From Desulfuromonas versatilis (GTDB lineage: Bacteria > Desulfobacterota > Desulfuromonadia > Desulfuromonadales > NIT-T3), in NCBI RefSeq assembly GCF_019704135.1, contig NZ_AP024355.1:3789034-3853033 (forward strand): a stretch of 64,000 bases of DNA. The letters run 5' to 3'. A program made the position numbers and the translations under genes. Shown here one piece after another: positions 6,879 through 17,058 of the stretch (the first letter of the stretch is position 1; every line of letters begins with the position of its first letter). Below the pieces are notes generated by a model. The model searched no databases, had not been told where the DNA came from, and saw only the letters and a list, made by a program, of their open reading frames with translations.

Positions 6879-7238
6879 CAAGCCACTCCTTTTTCTGAGA
6901 AGATCCAGGCAACGGGCTCCGGAACGACTTGCAGGTGAACTCCCTGGATCATCCATCTTTTCATCAGATGCGTGCCGTCGCCAGGCATTCGGCATCAGCT
7001 CCACGCATCGCGGACCAGAAGGACATCGGCTCCCCGCCTTCGCCCGGAGGCCCGCCATTTTGTTCCTGGCTGACAGGATGGACCCGAATTAAGGAGCAAT
7101 TGTGGAGGAAATGAGGATAAAATTCGGGAGCGCGGATCGCGAACGGGTGCCGCCAGGTTATCCTTTGCAGCGAATGCATATTTCTTCCACATTCGTCGGC
7201 TAGCCTGTATTCACGACACGCCAAACAAAGGAAGCAGC
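6879..7238. other. 360-bp divergent intergenic region between OmpR-type regulator and BaeS-like kinase
   Basis: No gene is supported here. It contains the shared motif at 7093-7120 enclosed by an inverted repeat (7083-7128). It must hold the divergent promoters, but I see no strong sigma70 hexamers. Confidence 0.6.
7083..7128. promoter_or_regulatory. Inverted repeat enclosing the shared 28-bp motif
   Basis: CCCGAATT (7083-7090) and AATTCGGG (7121-7128) form a perfect inverted repeat. Between them lies GGAGCAATTGTGGAGGAAAT and its continuation, the same motif found upstream of the small exported protein at 4533-4560. It lies 110-155 nt before the kinase start. Confidence 0.6.
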
Positions 7239-8642
7239 ATGCACCTGCCGATCAAATACAAACTGTTTTTCACCCTGCTGCTGACCAGCTGCCTGGTCTC
7301 CGGCGGGATGTTCCTGTTCATCCAGTGGAACTTCGACCGCGGCTTTCTCAACTATGTCAATCAGCAGCAGCTCGCCGAAATGGAGGAGCTCATGCCGCGC
7401 CTGGCCGAGGAATATGCCCGGCAAGGCAGCTGGCAGGTCATCCAAGACAACCCGAGGGTCTGGGAAAAGCTGCTGCTCTCCGGCCGGGATAACCGGGGGC
7501 CGGCCCCGAAAGTCCCGCCCCCGCCCGGGCCGGCGCTGGGGCCGCCCCCGGGCAAGGGCGCGCGCCTGGCGCTGTATGACGCCGACCGGCAAATCATCAT
7601 CGGCCCGCCCGATCTGCCGGCGACCAACCTCAAGCCGGTAGCCCTGGAGGGGCAGACCATCGGCTACCTCTCGCTGGTTCCGCCCCAGGAGCTCTCCGAG
7701 GCCGGCGACCTGCTGTTTCTTGAGCAACAGACCCAATCCTTCGCCCTGGTCGCCCTGAGTGTAGCGGTGCTTTCCCTGCTCATCAGCTTTCCCCTGACCA
7801 CGCAGCTGCTGCGGCCGATCAAGGCGCTCACCACCGGCACCCGCAAGCTGAAGGCAGGGCAATATCAGACCCGAATCCAGGCCGCCGCCCGCGATGAACT
7901 GGGACAGCTCTGCAACGATTTCAACAGCCTCGCCTTCACCCTCGAGAAGAACGAGCAGGCCCGCAAGCAGTGGGTTGCCGACATTGCCCATGAACTGCGC
8001 ACCCCGCTGTCGGTCCTGCAGGGAGACATCGAGGCCCTGCAGGACGGAATACGGGAAGTCGGCCCCAAGACCCTGGGCGCCCTGCACGATGAAGCCCGGC
8101 ATCTCACGCGGCTGGTGAACGACCTCTACGAGCTGTCGATGTCCGACATTGGAGCCCTCGACTACAAGATGCGCCGCATCGACCCGCTGGCCCTGTTCCG
8201 GGAGGCCGCCGCCCAGAACGAGGCGCGCTTTGCCGCCAAGGGCCTGGAGCTGCGCCTCGACCTGCCCAACCAGAGCTGCGTGATGTCTGCCGATCCGGAC
8301 CGGCTGCGGCAACTGTTCACAAACCTGCTCGAAAACAGCCTGCGCTATACCAAGGCTCCGGGCCTGCTCGAAGTCAGCGCCACAAACAGCGGTCAGAGCC
8401 TGCGGATCGACTTTGAAGACACCCCACCGGGCATCGATCCCTCCCAATATGAGAGGCTTTTCGAACGCCTCTACCGCGGCGAACAATCACGCAGCCGCGC
8501 CACCGGGGGAGCCGGCCTCGGGCTGGCCATCTGCAAAAACATCGTCGAAGCCCATCGTGGCGAGATCAACGCCGGCCCCTCGAAGCATGGCGGGCTGCAT
8601 ATCCGCCTCGACCTGCCTCTTTCCACCGGAGAATTCGCATGA
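7239..8642 (+). CDS. baeS: BaeS-like sensor histidine kinase
   Basis: 467-residue inner-membrane kinase. TM1 is about residues 8-30, followed by a periplasmic domain to about 165 and TM2 at about 168-188. A HAMP segment, an H-box WVADIAHELRTPLS (His251), an N-box with NLLENSLRYT and a G-box GGAGLGLAI follow. Overall it matches the BaeS/efflux-regulator family (SYVNQQ, EEYARQGSW, NPRVW). The periplasmic domain carries a proline-rich insert (PAPKVPPPPGPALGPPPGKG, residues 88-106). It overlaps the regulator gene by 4 bp. BaeSR systems control efflux and envelope stress, which fits the TolC-like gene in the same locus. The signal is unknown here. Confidence 0.88.
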   Translation: MHLPIKYKLFFTLLLTSCLVSGGMFLFIQWNFDRGFLNYVNQQQLAEMEELMPRLAEEYARQGSWQVIQDNPRVWEKLLLSGRDNRGPAPKVPPPPGPALGPPPGKGARLALYDADRQIIIGPPDLPATNLKPVALEGQTIGYLSLVPPQELSEAGDLLFLEQQTQSFALVALSVAVLSLLISFPLTTQLLRPIKALTTGTRKLKAGQYQTRIQAAARDELGQLCNDFNSLAFTLEKNEQARKQWVADIAHELRTPLSVLQGDIEALQDGIREVGPKTLGALHDEARHLTRLVNDLYELSMSDIGALDYKMRRIDPLALFREAAAQNEARFAAKGLELRLDLPNQSCVMSADPDRLRQLFTNLLENSLRYTKAPGLLEVSATNSGQSLRIDFEDTPPGIDPSQYERLFERLYRGEQSRSRATGGAGLGLAICKNIVEAHRGEINAGPSKHGGLHIRLDLPLSTGEFA

Positions 8643-9313
8643 AGGAACGGATACTGATCGTGGAAGATGAAGAACGGCTGGCCGACCTGCATCGCGACTA
8701 TCTGCGGCAGGCCGGCTACGAAACCGATTGGCTGGCAAGTGGGGAAACGGCCGTGGAATGGGTGAAAGAAAACCGGCCGAACCTGGTACTGCTCGACCTG
8801 ATGCTGCCAGGAAAAGACGGGCTGGAGATCTGCAAGGAGGTCCGCCGGTTCAGCGATGTGCCGATCATCATGGTGACTGCGCGCGTCGAAGAGATCGACC
8901 GGCTGATCGGTCTGGAGCTGGGCGCGGACGACTATATCTGTAAACCCTTCAGCCCGCGCGAAGTGGTGGCGCGGGTCAAAACGGTTTTGCGCCGCAGCTC
9001 TCAACCTTCGCGGGAAGACACTCAAACCCTTTTATCCCTGGACGAAGAGAGCTATCAAGCGACGCTGGTGGGGGAAAAACTCGATCTGACGGCCCTCGAA
9101 TTCAAGCTGCTGAGCATTCTCGCCAACAAGCCCGGCCGTATTTATTCACGCGATCAGTTGATGGACCTTCTCTACAGCGATCAGCGTATCGTCTGTGATC
9201 GAACCATCGACAGCCACATCAAGAAACTCCGGAAAAAAATTTCCGCCGCCGCTAAGGGCGTTGAGCTGATTCACTCCATCTACGGCGTCGGTTACAAATA
9301 CGAACCCATTTGA
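8639..9313 (+). CDS. baeR: BaeR-like OmpR-family response regulator
   Basis: 224-residue regulator translationally coupled to the kinase (ATGA overlap). The receiver has VEDEERL, Asp in LVLLDLMLPG, Thr in MVTA and Lys in ICKPFSP. The winged-helix DNA-binding domain includes LTALEFKLLSILA and DSHIKKLRKKI, with the C-terminal hairpin IYGVGYKYEP. All phosphotransfer residues are present, unlike the divergent regulator at 6159-6878. Likely targets include its own operon and possibly the small exported protein that shares an upstream motif. Confidence 0.9.
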   Translation: MKERILIVEDEERLADLHRDYLRQAGYETDWLASGETAVEWVKENRPNLVLLDLMLPGKDGLEICKEVRRFSDVPIIMVTARVEEIDRLIGLELGADDYICKPFSPREVVARVKTVLRRSSQPSREDTQTLLSLDEESYQATLVGEKLDLTALEFKLLSILANKPGRIYSRDQLMDLLYSDQRIVCDRTIDSHIKKLRKKISAAAKGVELIHSIYGVGYKYEPI

Positions 9314-9338
9314 ACCTTTTTTAGTTTTTCACGCCGTC

Positions 9339-10916
<1,578 letters not shown>

Positions 10917-11053
10917 GTTTCGGCGTCACCTCCAAGGCGGAATGGAGAACTGCCGCCAGTTTACCCTGAACCAGGCCTACGGCCAACAACTCAATGGTTT
11001 CGTCCAGTTCGCAGGATTTCACGGATAAATTCAAAAGTTAATATATTCAATAA

Positions 11054-11082
11054 TTGACATGCAATAAAACATCTGTTAGGTT
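11054..11082 (+). promoter_or_regulatory. sigma70-type promoter of the CoA-disulfide reductase gene
   Basis: TTGACA (11054-11059), a 17-bp spacer and TAGGTT (11077-11082) lie about 40 bp before the start codon, in an AT-rich stretch within GC-rich surroundings. Confidence 0.65.
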
Positions 11083-11121
11083 CGTTCTCGCATCCATCCT
11101 CAGCAAAAGGAGCCATTGCCC

Positions 11122-12858
11122 ATGCAGGATAATAAGCGCCGCATTGTGATCGTCGGTGGGGTGGCCGCCGGAATGAAGGCTGCCTCACGGCTGCGCCGCC
11201 TCGACCCCGAGCTCGAGATCACCGTGCTGGAACGGGGCCGTCGGGTTTCCTACGGAGCCTGCGCCCTGCCCTATTATATCGAGGGTCTGTTCGAAGAGCT
11301 GGATGAAGTCATGCAGACCCCCGCCGGGGTGTTGCGCGATGCCGAATTTTTCCGCAAGGTCAAAGGCTTCGAGGTGCGCCCCGGCACCGAGGCCCTGGCC
11401 GTCGACCGCGCGGCGAAAAGGGTCCGCATCCGCGACCTGGCCTCGGGGACCGAGTCGGTCCTGCCCTACGACGCCCTGGTGTTGGCCACCGGCAACCGGC
11501 CGATTCTGCCGCCGCTGCCGGGGATCGACCTGGCCGGGGTGCATCCCCTGAAAAGCCCCGAGGATGCCGAGCAGCTCATGGAGCTGGCGCAGCAGGCCCG
11601 CCACGCGGTGATCGTCGGCGGCGGGCTGATCGGCCTGGAGATGGCCGAGGCCCTGCGCAAGCGGGGGATCGCCGTAACCCTGCTGGAGATGAAGGACCAG
11701 GTGCTCGCCTCGGCCCTCGACTTCGGCATGGCGGCGCTGGTCCACCGGGAGCTGCGCAAGAACGGGGTGGATCTGCGCCTTTCCGAAGCGCTGCAGCGCA
11801 TCGAGGGGGAAGCGGGAAAGGTGACCCGGGTGATTACCGCAGCCGGAAGCTACCCCGCCGACCTGGTGGTGATGGCCATCGGCGTGCGCCCCGAGGTCAG
11901 CCTCGCCCGCGAGGCGGGGCTGGAAATCGGGCCCACCGGTGCCATCGCCGTCAACGAGCGGCTGCAGACCTCCGACCCGGCCATCTTCGCCGCCGGCGAC
12001 TGCGCCGAATCGACGGATCTGCTGAGCGGCAAAAAGGTCTACGTCCCCCTCGGCTCCACCGCCAACAAGCACGGCCGGGTGGTCGCCGACAACCTCTGCG
12101 GCCGCGAGGAGCGCTTTCCCGGCATCCTCGGTTCGCTGAGCGTCAAGGTGTTCGATCTCAACGTGGCCCGCAGCGGCCTCTCGGAGGAGGACGCCCGCCT
12201 GCTCGGCAGGGACCCGGTCACGGTGCTCGCCTCGGCTCCGGATCGCGCCCACATCTATCCGGGGGCCAAACCGGTCATCATCAAGCTGGTCGCCGAGCGC
12301 GCCAGCCGCCGGTTGCTGGGAGCCCAGGTTCTCGGCTCCGGGGCCGTCGACAAGCGCATCGACACCCTGGTTGCGGCCCTGACCCTGGGGGCCAGCGTCG
12401 ACCAGTTGGCCACCATGGACCTGGCCTACGCGCCCCCCTTCGCCTCGGCCATGGACCCGCTGATCCAGGCGGCCAACGTGCTTCGCAACAAGCTCGACGG
12501 CATCGCCGCCAGCCTCGATCCGCTGGAAGTCCAGCAGCTGCGCCAGCAAAACCGTGACGCACTGCTGCTGGACGTGCGCTCCCCTGCCGAGCACGCCGAG
12601 ATCCGCATCCCCGGCGCCACCCTGATCCCTCTCGGCGCCCTGCGGGCCAGGCTGGCGGAGTTGCCCCGGGATCGGCAGATCATCCCTTTCTGCAAACTGA
12701 GCCTGCGAGGATACGAAGCGCAACTGATCCTCCAGGCGGCCGGCTTCGAAAAAGTGCGCTTCATGGAAGGCGGGATCCTCGCCTGGCCCTTCGAGCTGGA
12801 GACGGGTCCGATCCGCGAACCCGCAACACCCGAGGGAGCGATCGAGCAGGTGGCCTGA
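11122..12858 (+). CDS. CoA-disulfide reductase/NADH oxidase-like flavoprotein with C-terminal rhodanese domain
   Basis: 578 residues. The N-terminal 450 residues form a pyridine-nucleotide disulfide oxidoreductase: FAD fold IVIVGGVAAGMKAASR, single active-site Cys in VSYGACALPYY, NAD fold VIVGGGLIGLEMAEAL, and FAD segment IFAAGDCAES. A rhodanese domain follows (about 475-560) with its catalytic Cys in PFCKLSLRGY. This fusion is typical of CoADR-RHD/Npsr enzymes, which reduce CoA-persulfides, polysulfide or CoA disulfide using NAD(P)H. ATG at 11122 was preferred to a TTG two codons upstream because GGAG spacing is better. Cytoplasmic; likely thiol or sulfur redox homeostasis. Confidence 0.88.
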   Translation: MQDNKRRIVIVGGVAAGMKAASRLRRLDPELEITVLERGRRVSYGACALPYYIEGLFEELDEVMQTPAGVLRDAEFFRKVKGFEVRPGTEALAVDRAAKRVRIRDLASGTESVLPYDALVLATGNRPILPPLPGIDLAGVHPLKSPEDAEQLMELAQQARHAVIVGGGLIGLEMAEALRKRGIAVTLLEMKDQVLASALDFGMAALVHRELRKNGVDLRLSEALQRIEGEAGKVTRVITAAGSYPADLVVMAIGVRPEVSLAREAGLEIGPTGAIAVNERLQTSDPAIFAAGDCAESTDLLSGKKVYVPLGSTANKHGRVVADNLCGREERFPGILGSLSVKVFDLNVARSGLSEEDARLLGRDPVTVLASAPDRAHIYPGAKPVIIKLVAERASRRLLGAQVLGSGAVDKRIDTLVAALTLGASVDQLATMDLAYAPPFASAMDPLIQAANVLRNKLDGIAASLDPLEVQQLRQQNRDALLLDVRSPAEHAEIRIPGATLIPLGALRARLAELPRDRQIIPFCKLSLRGYEAQLILQAAGFEKVRFMEGGILAWPFELETGPIREPATPEGAIEQVA

Positions 12859-12881
12859 GCCCTTTTTCTCTGCCCCCCCCG

Positions 12882-12934
12882 AGCCCCGGAACCGCGCGTT
12901 ATCCTTTGCGCATTGGATTCCGGGGCTTTTTTAT
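12882..12934 (+). terminator. Intrinsic terminator
   Basis: AGCCCCGGAA (12882-12891) pairs with TTCCGGGGCT (12918-12927) across a 26-nt loop and is followed by T-rich sequence. It ends the CoA-disulfide reductase transcript. Confidence 0.8.
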
Positions 12935-13196
12935 CCTGAAAAAATCAATTGGCCACGGATCAAATCTGATTAAGTCTGATCTTCAAAGACCCAAAGAATT
13001 CAGCCCCAAAACCCACAGGGCTAAATTCTGAATAAATACCAGGACTTTGTTTTATCGGAATTTATCCGACCCTACCCGAGTCCAATTGCCGTTTTTAGGT
13101 TTATTGCTTTCAAGGCTCAAAAGGTTAAGTTAGAATTTGACAGAAGCCCCATCATTCGAAATCGCCCGTTCTCCCCATCAGCTGCAGGCATCGATC
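12935..13196. other. Gene-free AT-rich stretch with imperfect stem-loop
   Basis: No coding region is supported. It is AT-rich compared with its surroundings. It includes an imperfect 12-bp inverted repeat (12995-13006 with 13018-13029, one mismatch) and a short GATC/TGAT-rich direct-repeat patch at about 12957-12982. The promoter of the aminotransferase gene should lie in the right half. Confidence 0.5.
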
Positions 13197-14060
13197 ATGA
13201 GCTTTGTCTTTTTGAACGGAAAATTCGTCCCGGCCGAGGAGGCTGCGGTTTCGGTATTCGACCAGGGGTTTCTGTACGGGGACGGGATCTTTGAAAGCTT
13301 CCGCTCCATTGGCGGGCGCCTTTACCAGTTTTCCCATCATTTTGCGAGGCTGCAGCAATCCGCCCAGGCCCTGGTCTATCCCACCACCTTCCGGGAGCGG
13401 GAGTTGGAGAAGATTCTGCTCGAGCTGCGCGAGATGAACAACCTGGAAAACGCCTACTACCGGGTCACCGTGACCCGCGGCACGGGGGAGATCGGCTTCA
13501 GGCGCGCCATCACCAACGACCTGACTTTTTTGATCATCGCCAAGGAGTTCCGGGGGTTCGAAAGCAGTTACTACGACGAGGGGATCGCCCTGCACGTGGC
13601 GCGAACCCGCAGAAACGCCCCGGAGGCGATCAACCCGAAGATAAAATCCATCAGCAACCTCAACAGCCTGCTGGGCAAACTCGAGGCCAAAGATGCCGGG
13701 GCCTTCGAGGTGATCATGCTCAACAACAGGAACCACGTCTGCGAGGGCGCCTCATCGAACATCTTCTGGACCAGGGACAACTGGGTGTTCACCCCCGACG
13801 CCTCCACCGGGCTGCTCGAAGGGGTCACCCGCGCGACGATCATGCGGCTCTGCGAAGAGAAAATGAACCTGCGGGTGATCACCGGGGAATACCTGCTGCA
13901 GGACCTGAAGTTCTCCAACGAGGTCTTTATCAGCTCCACTTCCCTGGAGGTCATGCCGGTGGTGAAGGTCGACGGTTTCACCATCAACCAGGGGCTGGTC
14001 GGCCCCATCGCCCGGCGGCTGCGAGAAGAACTGCACCGGGATATGGGCATCGTGCCTTGA
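13197..14060 (+). CDS. Class IV aminotransferase (branched-chain / D-amino acid type)
   Basis: 287-residue PLP fold-type IV aminotransferase. Features include MSFVFLNGKFVPAEEA, the GDGIFESFR active-site region, a candidate PLP Lys in NPKIKSISNLNSLL, and EGASSNIFW. The family covers branched-chain aminotransferase (IlvE), D-alanine aminotransferase and aminodeoxychorismate lyase; the length fits IlvE/Dat. I cannot choose between them safely. The ATG at 13197 begins the conserved domain, though its ribosome site is weak. It is a single gene, not clearly in an operon. Confidence 0.83.
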   Translation: MSFVFLNGKFVPAEEAAVSVFDQGFLYGDGIFESFRSIGGRLYQFSHHFARLQQSAQALVYPTTFRERELEKILLELREMNNLENAYYRVTVTRGTGEIGFRRAITNDLTFLIIAKEFRGFESSYYDEGIALHVARTRRNAPEAINPKIKSISNLNSLLGKLEAKDAGAFEVIMLNNRNHVCEGASSNIFWTRDNWVFTPDASTGLLEGVTRATIMRLCEEKMNLRVITGEYLLQDLKFSNEVFISSTSLEVMPVVKVDGFTINQGLVGPIARRLREELHRDMGIVP

Positions 14061-14072
14061 GGAATTCGTAAA

Positions 14073-14150
14073 AAGCCTTTTCACCACGAAGTGCACGAAG
14101 GACACGAAGAGAGGCAAAAACCGGATTTTGACTTCGCGATCTTCGCGGTA
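14073..14150. repeat. CACGAAGNN intergenic repeat
   Basis: Three copies of a 9-bp unit starting CACGAAG (about 14080-14106) are followed by CTTCGCGATCTTCGCGG. It lies directly after the aminotransferase stop. Similar CACGAAG-rich intergenic patches are, from memory, common in environmental bacterial genomes; I could not verify this here. Confidence 0.55.
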
Positions 14151-14155
14151 ACATT

Positions 14156-14389
14156 TCAGGTCTTTGCGCGCTTTGACTCCCAGAGCACCGGCCCCACCTC
14201 CGAGCTGTAGCGCTCGACGAATTCGTCCAGCTGTGCTTTGGTCAGGTGCAGTTTCCCTTCGGGCAGATCGATTTCGTTCTGCTTGTCGGTTATCAGTGCC
14301 TGGAAAAGCCGCTCAGCCTCGCCGTGGTCCTTCAGGCAGTGGCTGATGAGCCGGGGGACCACATCCTCGTCCTTGATAACAGTGTTCAT
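14156..14389 (-). CDS. Small hypothetical protein
   Basis: 77 residues beginning MNTVIKDEDVVPRLI; acidic and helical with no signal peptide, membrane segment or known motif. The ATG at 14389 was chosen because AAAAGGAG lies six bases upstream; longer in-frame starts lack a ribosome site. It is followed on the same strand by the end of the aminotransferase region. I do not recognise a family. Confidence 0.6.
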   Translation of the reverse strand: MNTVIKDEDVVPRLISHCLKDHGEAERLFQALITDKQNEIDLPEGKLHLTKAQLDEFVERYSSEVGPVLWESKRAKT

Positions 14390-14509
14390 GACCATCTCCT
14401 TTTCCATCGGGGGCGGCAGCACCCTGCCGCCCCACGCCAACACTTTCTATCATTGTAAAGGGTTTTGTCCCGCGGACAACCGGGCCAGGCCGCCCGCGCC
14501 CGCGGGCTA

Positions 14510-14749
14510 TCAGGCGCACATGCGGTAGTCGCAGACCCGGCAGCGCCACTCGTCATAGACGGTGCTGTAATAGATGGAATTGCCGATTCCGGCGGCAAAC
14601 CCCAGGCCCTGGATGTCGAACTGCCCCCAGCTGCCGCAGCGCGGGCAGCTGCCGGTATCCTGGTGGTGGATGCGGTGCCCGAGGGACCACTCCAGAAGAA
14701 CCACCTTTTCTCTGACCAGCGTCTCGTACTGCTCCTTGTTTTCGTACAT
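14510..14749 (-). CDS. Small zinc-ribbon-like hypothetical protein
   Basis: 79 residues. CPRCG near the middle and CRVCDYRMC at the C-terminus give two Cys pairs that could bind one zinc. The N-terminal half (MYENKEQYETLVREKVVLLEW) is helical. It lies upstream of, and on the same strand as, the other small gene, with 120 bp between them. No function can be given. Confidence 0.6.
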   Translation of the reverse strand: MYENKEQYETLVREKVVLLEWSLGHRIHHQDTGSCPRCGSWGQFDIQGLGFAAGIGNSIYYSTVYDEWRCRVCDYRMCA

Positions 14750-14807
14750 GAGGTTATCCCTTTGCCGGTAAGATATAGACAGATACGGAGTCCGTTGGAC
14801 CGACTGT

Positions 14808-14835
14808 TTGTTTTGACGGATAATCCTATTATAAA
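14808..14835 (+). promoter_or_regulatory. Putative promoter of the alcohol dehydrogenase operon
   Basis: TTGTTT (14808-14813), a 16-bp spacer and TATAAA (14830-14835) lie about 130 bp before the first dehydrogenase. The leader between them contains no evident riboswitch. Confidence 0.45.
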
Positions 14836-14968
14836 CCCTTGCCTATTCCCCGGGAGCCGGCAGGGGAAAACCATCGAAAATTTCGTTGAAATCCAACCCG
14901 GCAGCTCCTACAATGGCAGCCCCCCGGCGTCTTGCCCCGGGGCCGCTCACCAGACCAAGAGGAACGCC

Positions 14969-16000
14969 GTGAAAACCTATGTCCTCGCCGCCCCCGGCGT
15001 CATCCAGTGCCACGAAGGCCCCTCCCCGGTTCCCGGGCCGGGCGAGTTGCTGCTGCAGGTGCGCGCCGCGCTGACCTGCGGCACCGACCTGAAGACCTGG
15101 CGGCGCGGCCATCCCAAGATTCCCCTCCCCTCGCCTTTCGGCCACGAGTTCTCCGGCACCGTGGCGGCAGTCGGCGAGGGGGTGACGGCCTTTGGCCCCG
15201 GCGACGCGGTGATGGCGGTGCACACCGCCCCCTGCGGGGAATGCTTCTACTGCCGGGCCGGCCAGGAGAACCTCTGCGAGTCGATCATGGAGACCAAGGT
15301 GCTGGGCGCCTTCGCCGAGCAGATCCTGCTGCCGGCCCATATCGTCGCCCGCAACGTGTTCCACAAGCCGCCGCAGCTCTCCTTCGAGGAGGCGGCGTTC
15401 CTCGAGCCGCTCGCCTGCGTGGTCTACGGCTGCACCGTGCAGCCGCTGCGCCCGGAGCAGACCCTGGTGATCATCGGCGCCGGCCCCATCGGCCTGCTGT
15501 TTCTGCTGCTGGCCAAGGCCCGCGGGGTCAAGCGGGTGATCGTCACCGGCCGCCGCGAGGGGCGCCTGGAGCTGGCCCGGCGCCTGGGCGCCGAGCTGGC
15601 CATCAACGTCGACCGCGAGGACGCCATCCCCCGCATCCTGCAGCTCACCGAGGGGCGCGGCGCCGACCAGGTCATCGAATGCACCGGCCGCCCCGAGGTC
15701 TGGGAGGCCACGCTGCAGATGGTGCGGAAAGGGGGACGGGTGCTGCTGTTCGGCGGCTGCCCCTCGGGAACCCGGGTCAGCTTCGACACCGGGCGGCTGC
15801 ATTACGACGAGATCACCCTCGACGGGGTCTTTCATTTCACCCCCGCCGCCGTAGCCGAGGCCCGCGAGCTGCTGGTTTCCGGGGCCATCGACGTGGCCCC
15901 GCTGATCAGCGAGCGGCTCCCCCTGGGCCGCCTGGAGCAGGCCCTGCAGCGGCTGCAGCGGGGCGAGGGGCTCAAATACGCCCTGATCCCGGAGGACTGA
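14969..16000 (+). CDS. Zinc-dependent medium-chain alcohol dehydrogenase (first of pair)
   Basis: 343 residues, Tdh/sorbitol dehydrogenase-type MDR family. Catalytic zinc ligands are visible in ALTCGTD and FGHEFSG; the structural zinc site is CGECFYCRAGQENLC. The NAD(P) Rossmann motif is VIIGAGPIGLLFL. GTG was chosen as start because AGAGGAAC precedes it and the domain begins there. It lies 2 bp before the second dehydrogenase gene, and a cupin follows, so the three are one operon. The substrate is probably a polyol or sugar-like alcohol by family, but this is not shown by the sequence. Confidence 0.85.
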   Translation: MKTYVLAAPGVIQCHEGPSPVPGPGELLLQVRAALTCGTDLKTWRRGHPKIPLPSPFGHEFSGTVAAVGEGVTAFGPGDAVMAVHTAPCGECFYCRAGQENLCESIMETKVLGAFAEQILLPAHIVARNVFHKPPQLSFEEAAFLEPLACVVYGCTVQPLRPEQTLVIIGAGPIGLLFLLLAKARGVKRVIVTGRREGRLELARRLGAELAINVDREDAIPRILQLTEGRGADQVIECTGRPEVWEATLQMVRKGGRVLLFGGCPSGTRVSFDTGRLHYDEITLDGVFHFTPAAVAEARELLVSGAIDVAPLISERLPLGRLEQALQRLQRGEGLKYALIPED

Positions 16001-16002
16001 AG

Positions 16003-17058
16003 ATGACCCTGCCGATCCCCGACACCATGGCGGTGGCGATGGTCCACGACTTCGCCGACATCCGCATCGAACAACGCCCGGTGCCGGCCATCGGCCCCCG
16101 CGAGATCCTGGTTAAGGTGGCGGCCTGCGGGGTCTGCTCGGGCGACGTGATGGACTGGTACATCCGCGCCAAGGCCCCCCTGGTGCTCGGTCACGAACCG
16201 GCCGGCACCGTGGTCCAGGTCGGGAAAGAGGTGAAGGATTTCGCCCCCGGCGACCGGGTGTTCATGCACCACCACGCCCCCTGCTTCGTCTGCGAACGCT
16301 GCCGGCGCGGCCTCTACTCGCTCTGCCCGACCTGGAAAAAGAGCCAGCTGGACCCCGGCGGCATGGCCGAGTACGTGCGCGTCGCCGAGGTCAACCTGGC
16401 CGATACCCTCAAGCTGCCCGAGGGGGTCTCCTTCGCCGGTGGCACCCTGGTCGAGCCGGCCGCCTGCGCGGTGAAGGGGATCAGAAAATCCGGCCTGCTG
16501 CCCGGCGAGACGGTGCTGGTCACCGGGCTGGGGGTAATGGGTATGCTTAACATCCTGGTGGCCCGCGCCTACGGTGCAGCGCGAATCATCGCCGCCGACC
16601 TGGTTCCCTGGCGTCTGCAGAAGGCCCTCGAGCTGGGGGCGGACGCCGTGGTCGACGTCTCGCGGGACAATCTGGCGGAAAAGGTCGCCGAATTGACCGG
16701 CGGCGGCAAAGCCGAGCGGGTCATCGTCGGCCCCGGCACGCCGCGGGCCATGGCCGAGGGGATCCGCGCCTGCGCCCCGGGCGGAACGGTGCTGCTGTTT
16801 ACCCCCACGCCGCCCGGGCAGATCCTGGAACTCGAGCCCCACTTCCTCTATTTCAACGAAATCACCCTCGCCTGCTCCTATTCCTGCGGCCCCTACGACA
16901 CCCGCGAGGCCCTGGAGCTGATCGCGCGGGGGGCGATTCGCCCCGAGCAGCTGGTCACCCACCGTTTTCCCCTGCAGCGGGCCGGCGAGGCCTTCGCCAC
17001 GACGGTGAAAGGCGGCGAATCGCTCAAATCCCTGGTCGTTCTCGAGGAGGGCGCATGA
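16003..17058 (+). CDS. Zinc-dependent medium-chain alcohol dehydrogenase (second of pair)
   Basis: 351 residues, same superfamily as its neighbour but well diverged. Catalytic zinc residues are in ACGVCSGD and LGHEPAG; the structural site is CFVCERCRRGLYSLC. Nucleotide fold VLVTGLGVMGMLN. The ATG follows GGAGGACTGAAG, where the ribosome site overlaps the end of the first gene. It overlaps the cupin gene by 4 bp. Two dehydrogenases in one operon suggest sequential oxidation/reduction of one substrate, or a heteromeric enzyme; both are inference. Confidence 0.85.
   Translation: MTLPIPDTMAVAMVHDFADIRIEQRPVPAIGPREILVKVAACGVCSGDVMDWYIRAKAPLVLGHEPAGTVVQVGKEVKDFAPGDRVFMHHHAPCFVCERCRRGLYSLCPTWKKSQLDPGGMAEYVRVAEVNLADTLKLPEGVSFAGGTLVEPAACAVKGIRKSGLLPGETVLVTGLGVMGMLNILVARAYGAARIIAADLVPWRLQKALELGADAVVDVSRDNLAEKVAELTGGGKAERVIVGPGTPRAMAEGIRACAPGGTVLLFTPTPPGQILELEPHFLYFNEITLACSYSCGPYDTREALELIARGAIRPEQLVTHRFPLQRAGEAFATTVKGGESLKSLVVLEEGA

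Noticed and set aside
14750-14968. sigma54 promoter before the alcohol dehydrogenase operon (TTGGACCGACTGTTTGTT)
   Set aside because: The spacing gives GG-N10-TG, not GG-N10-GC; a sigma70-like site nearby is at least as good.
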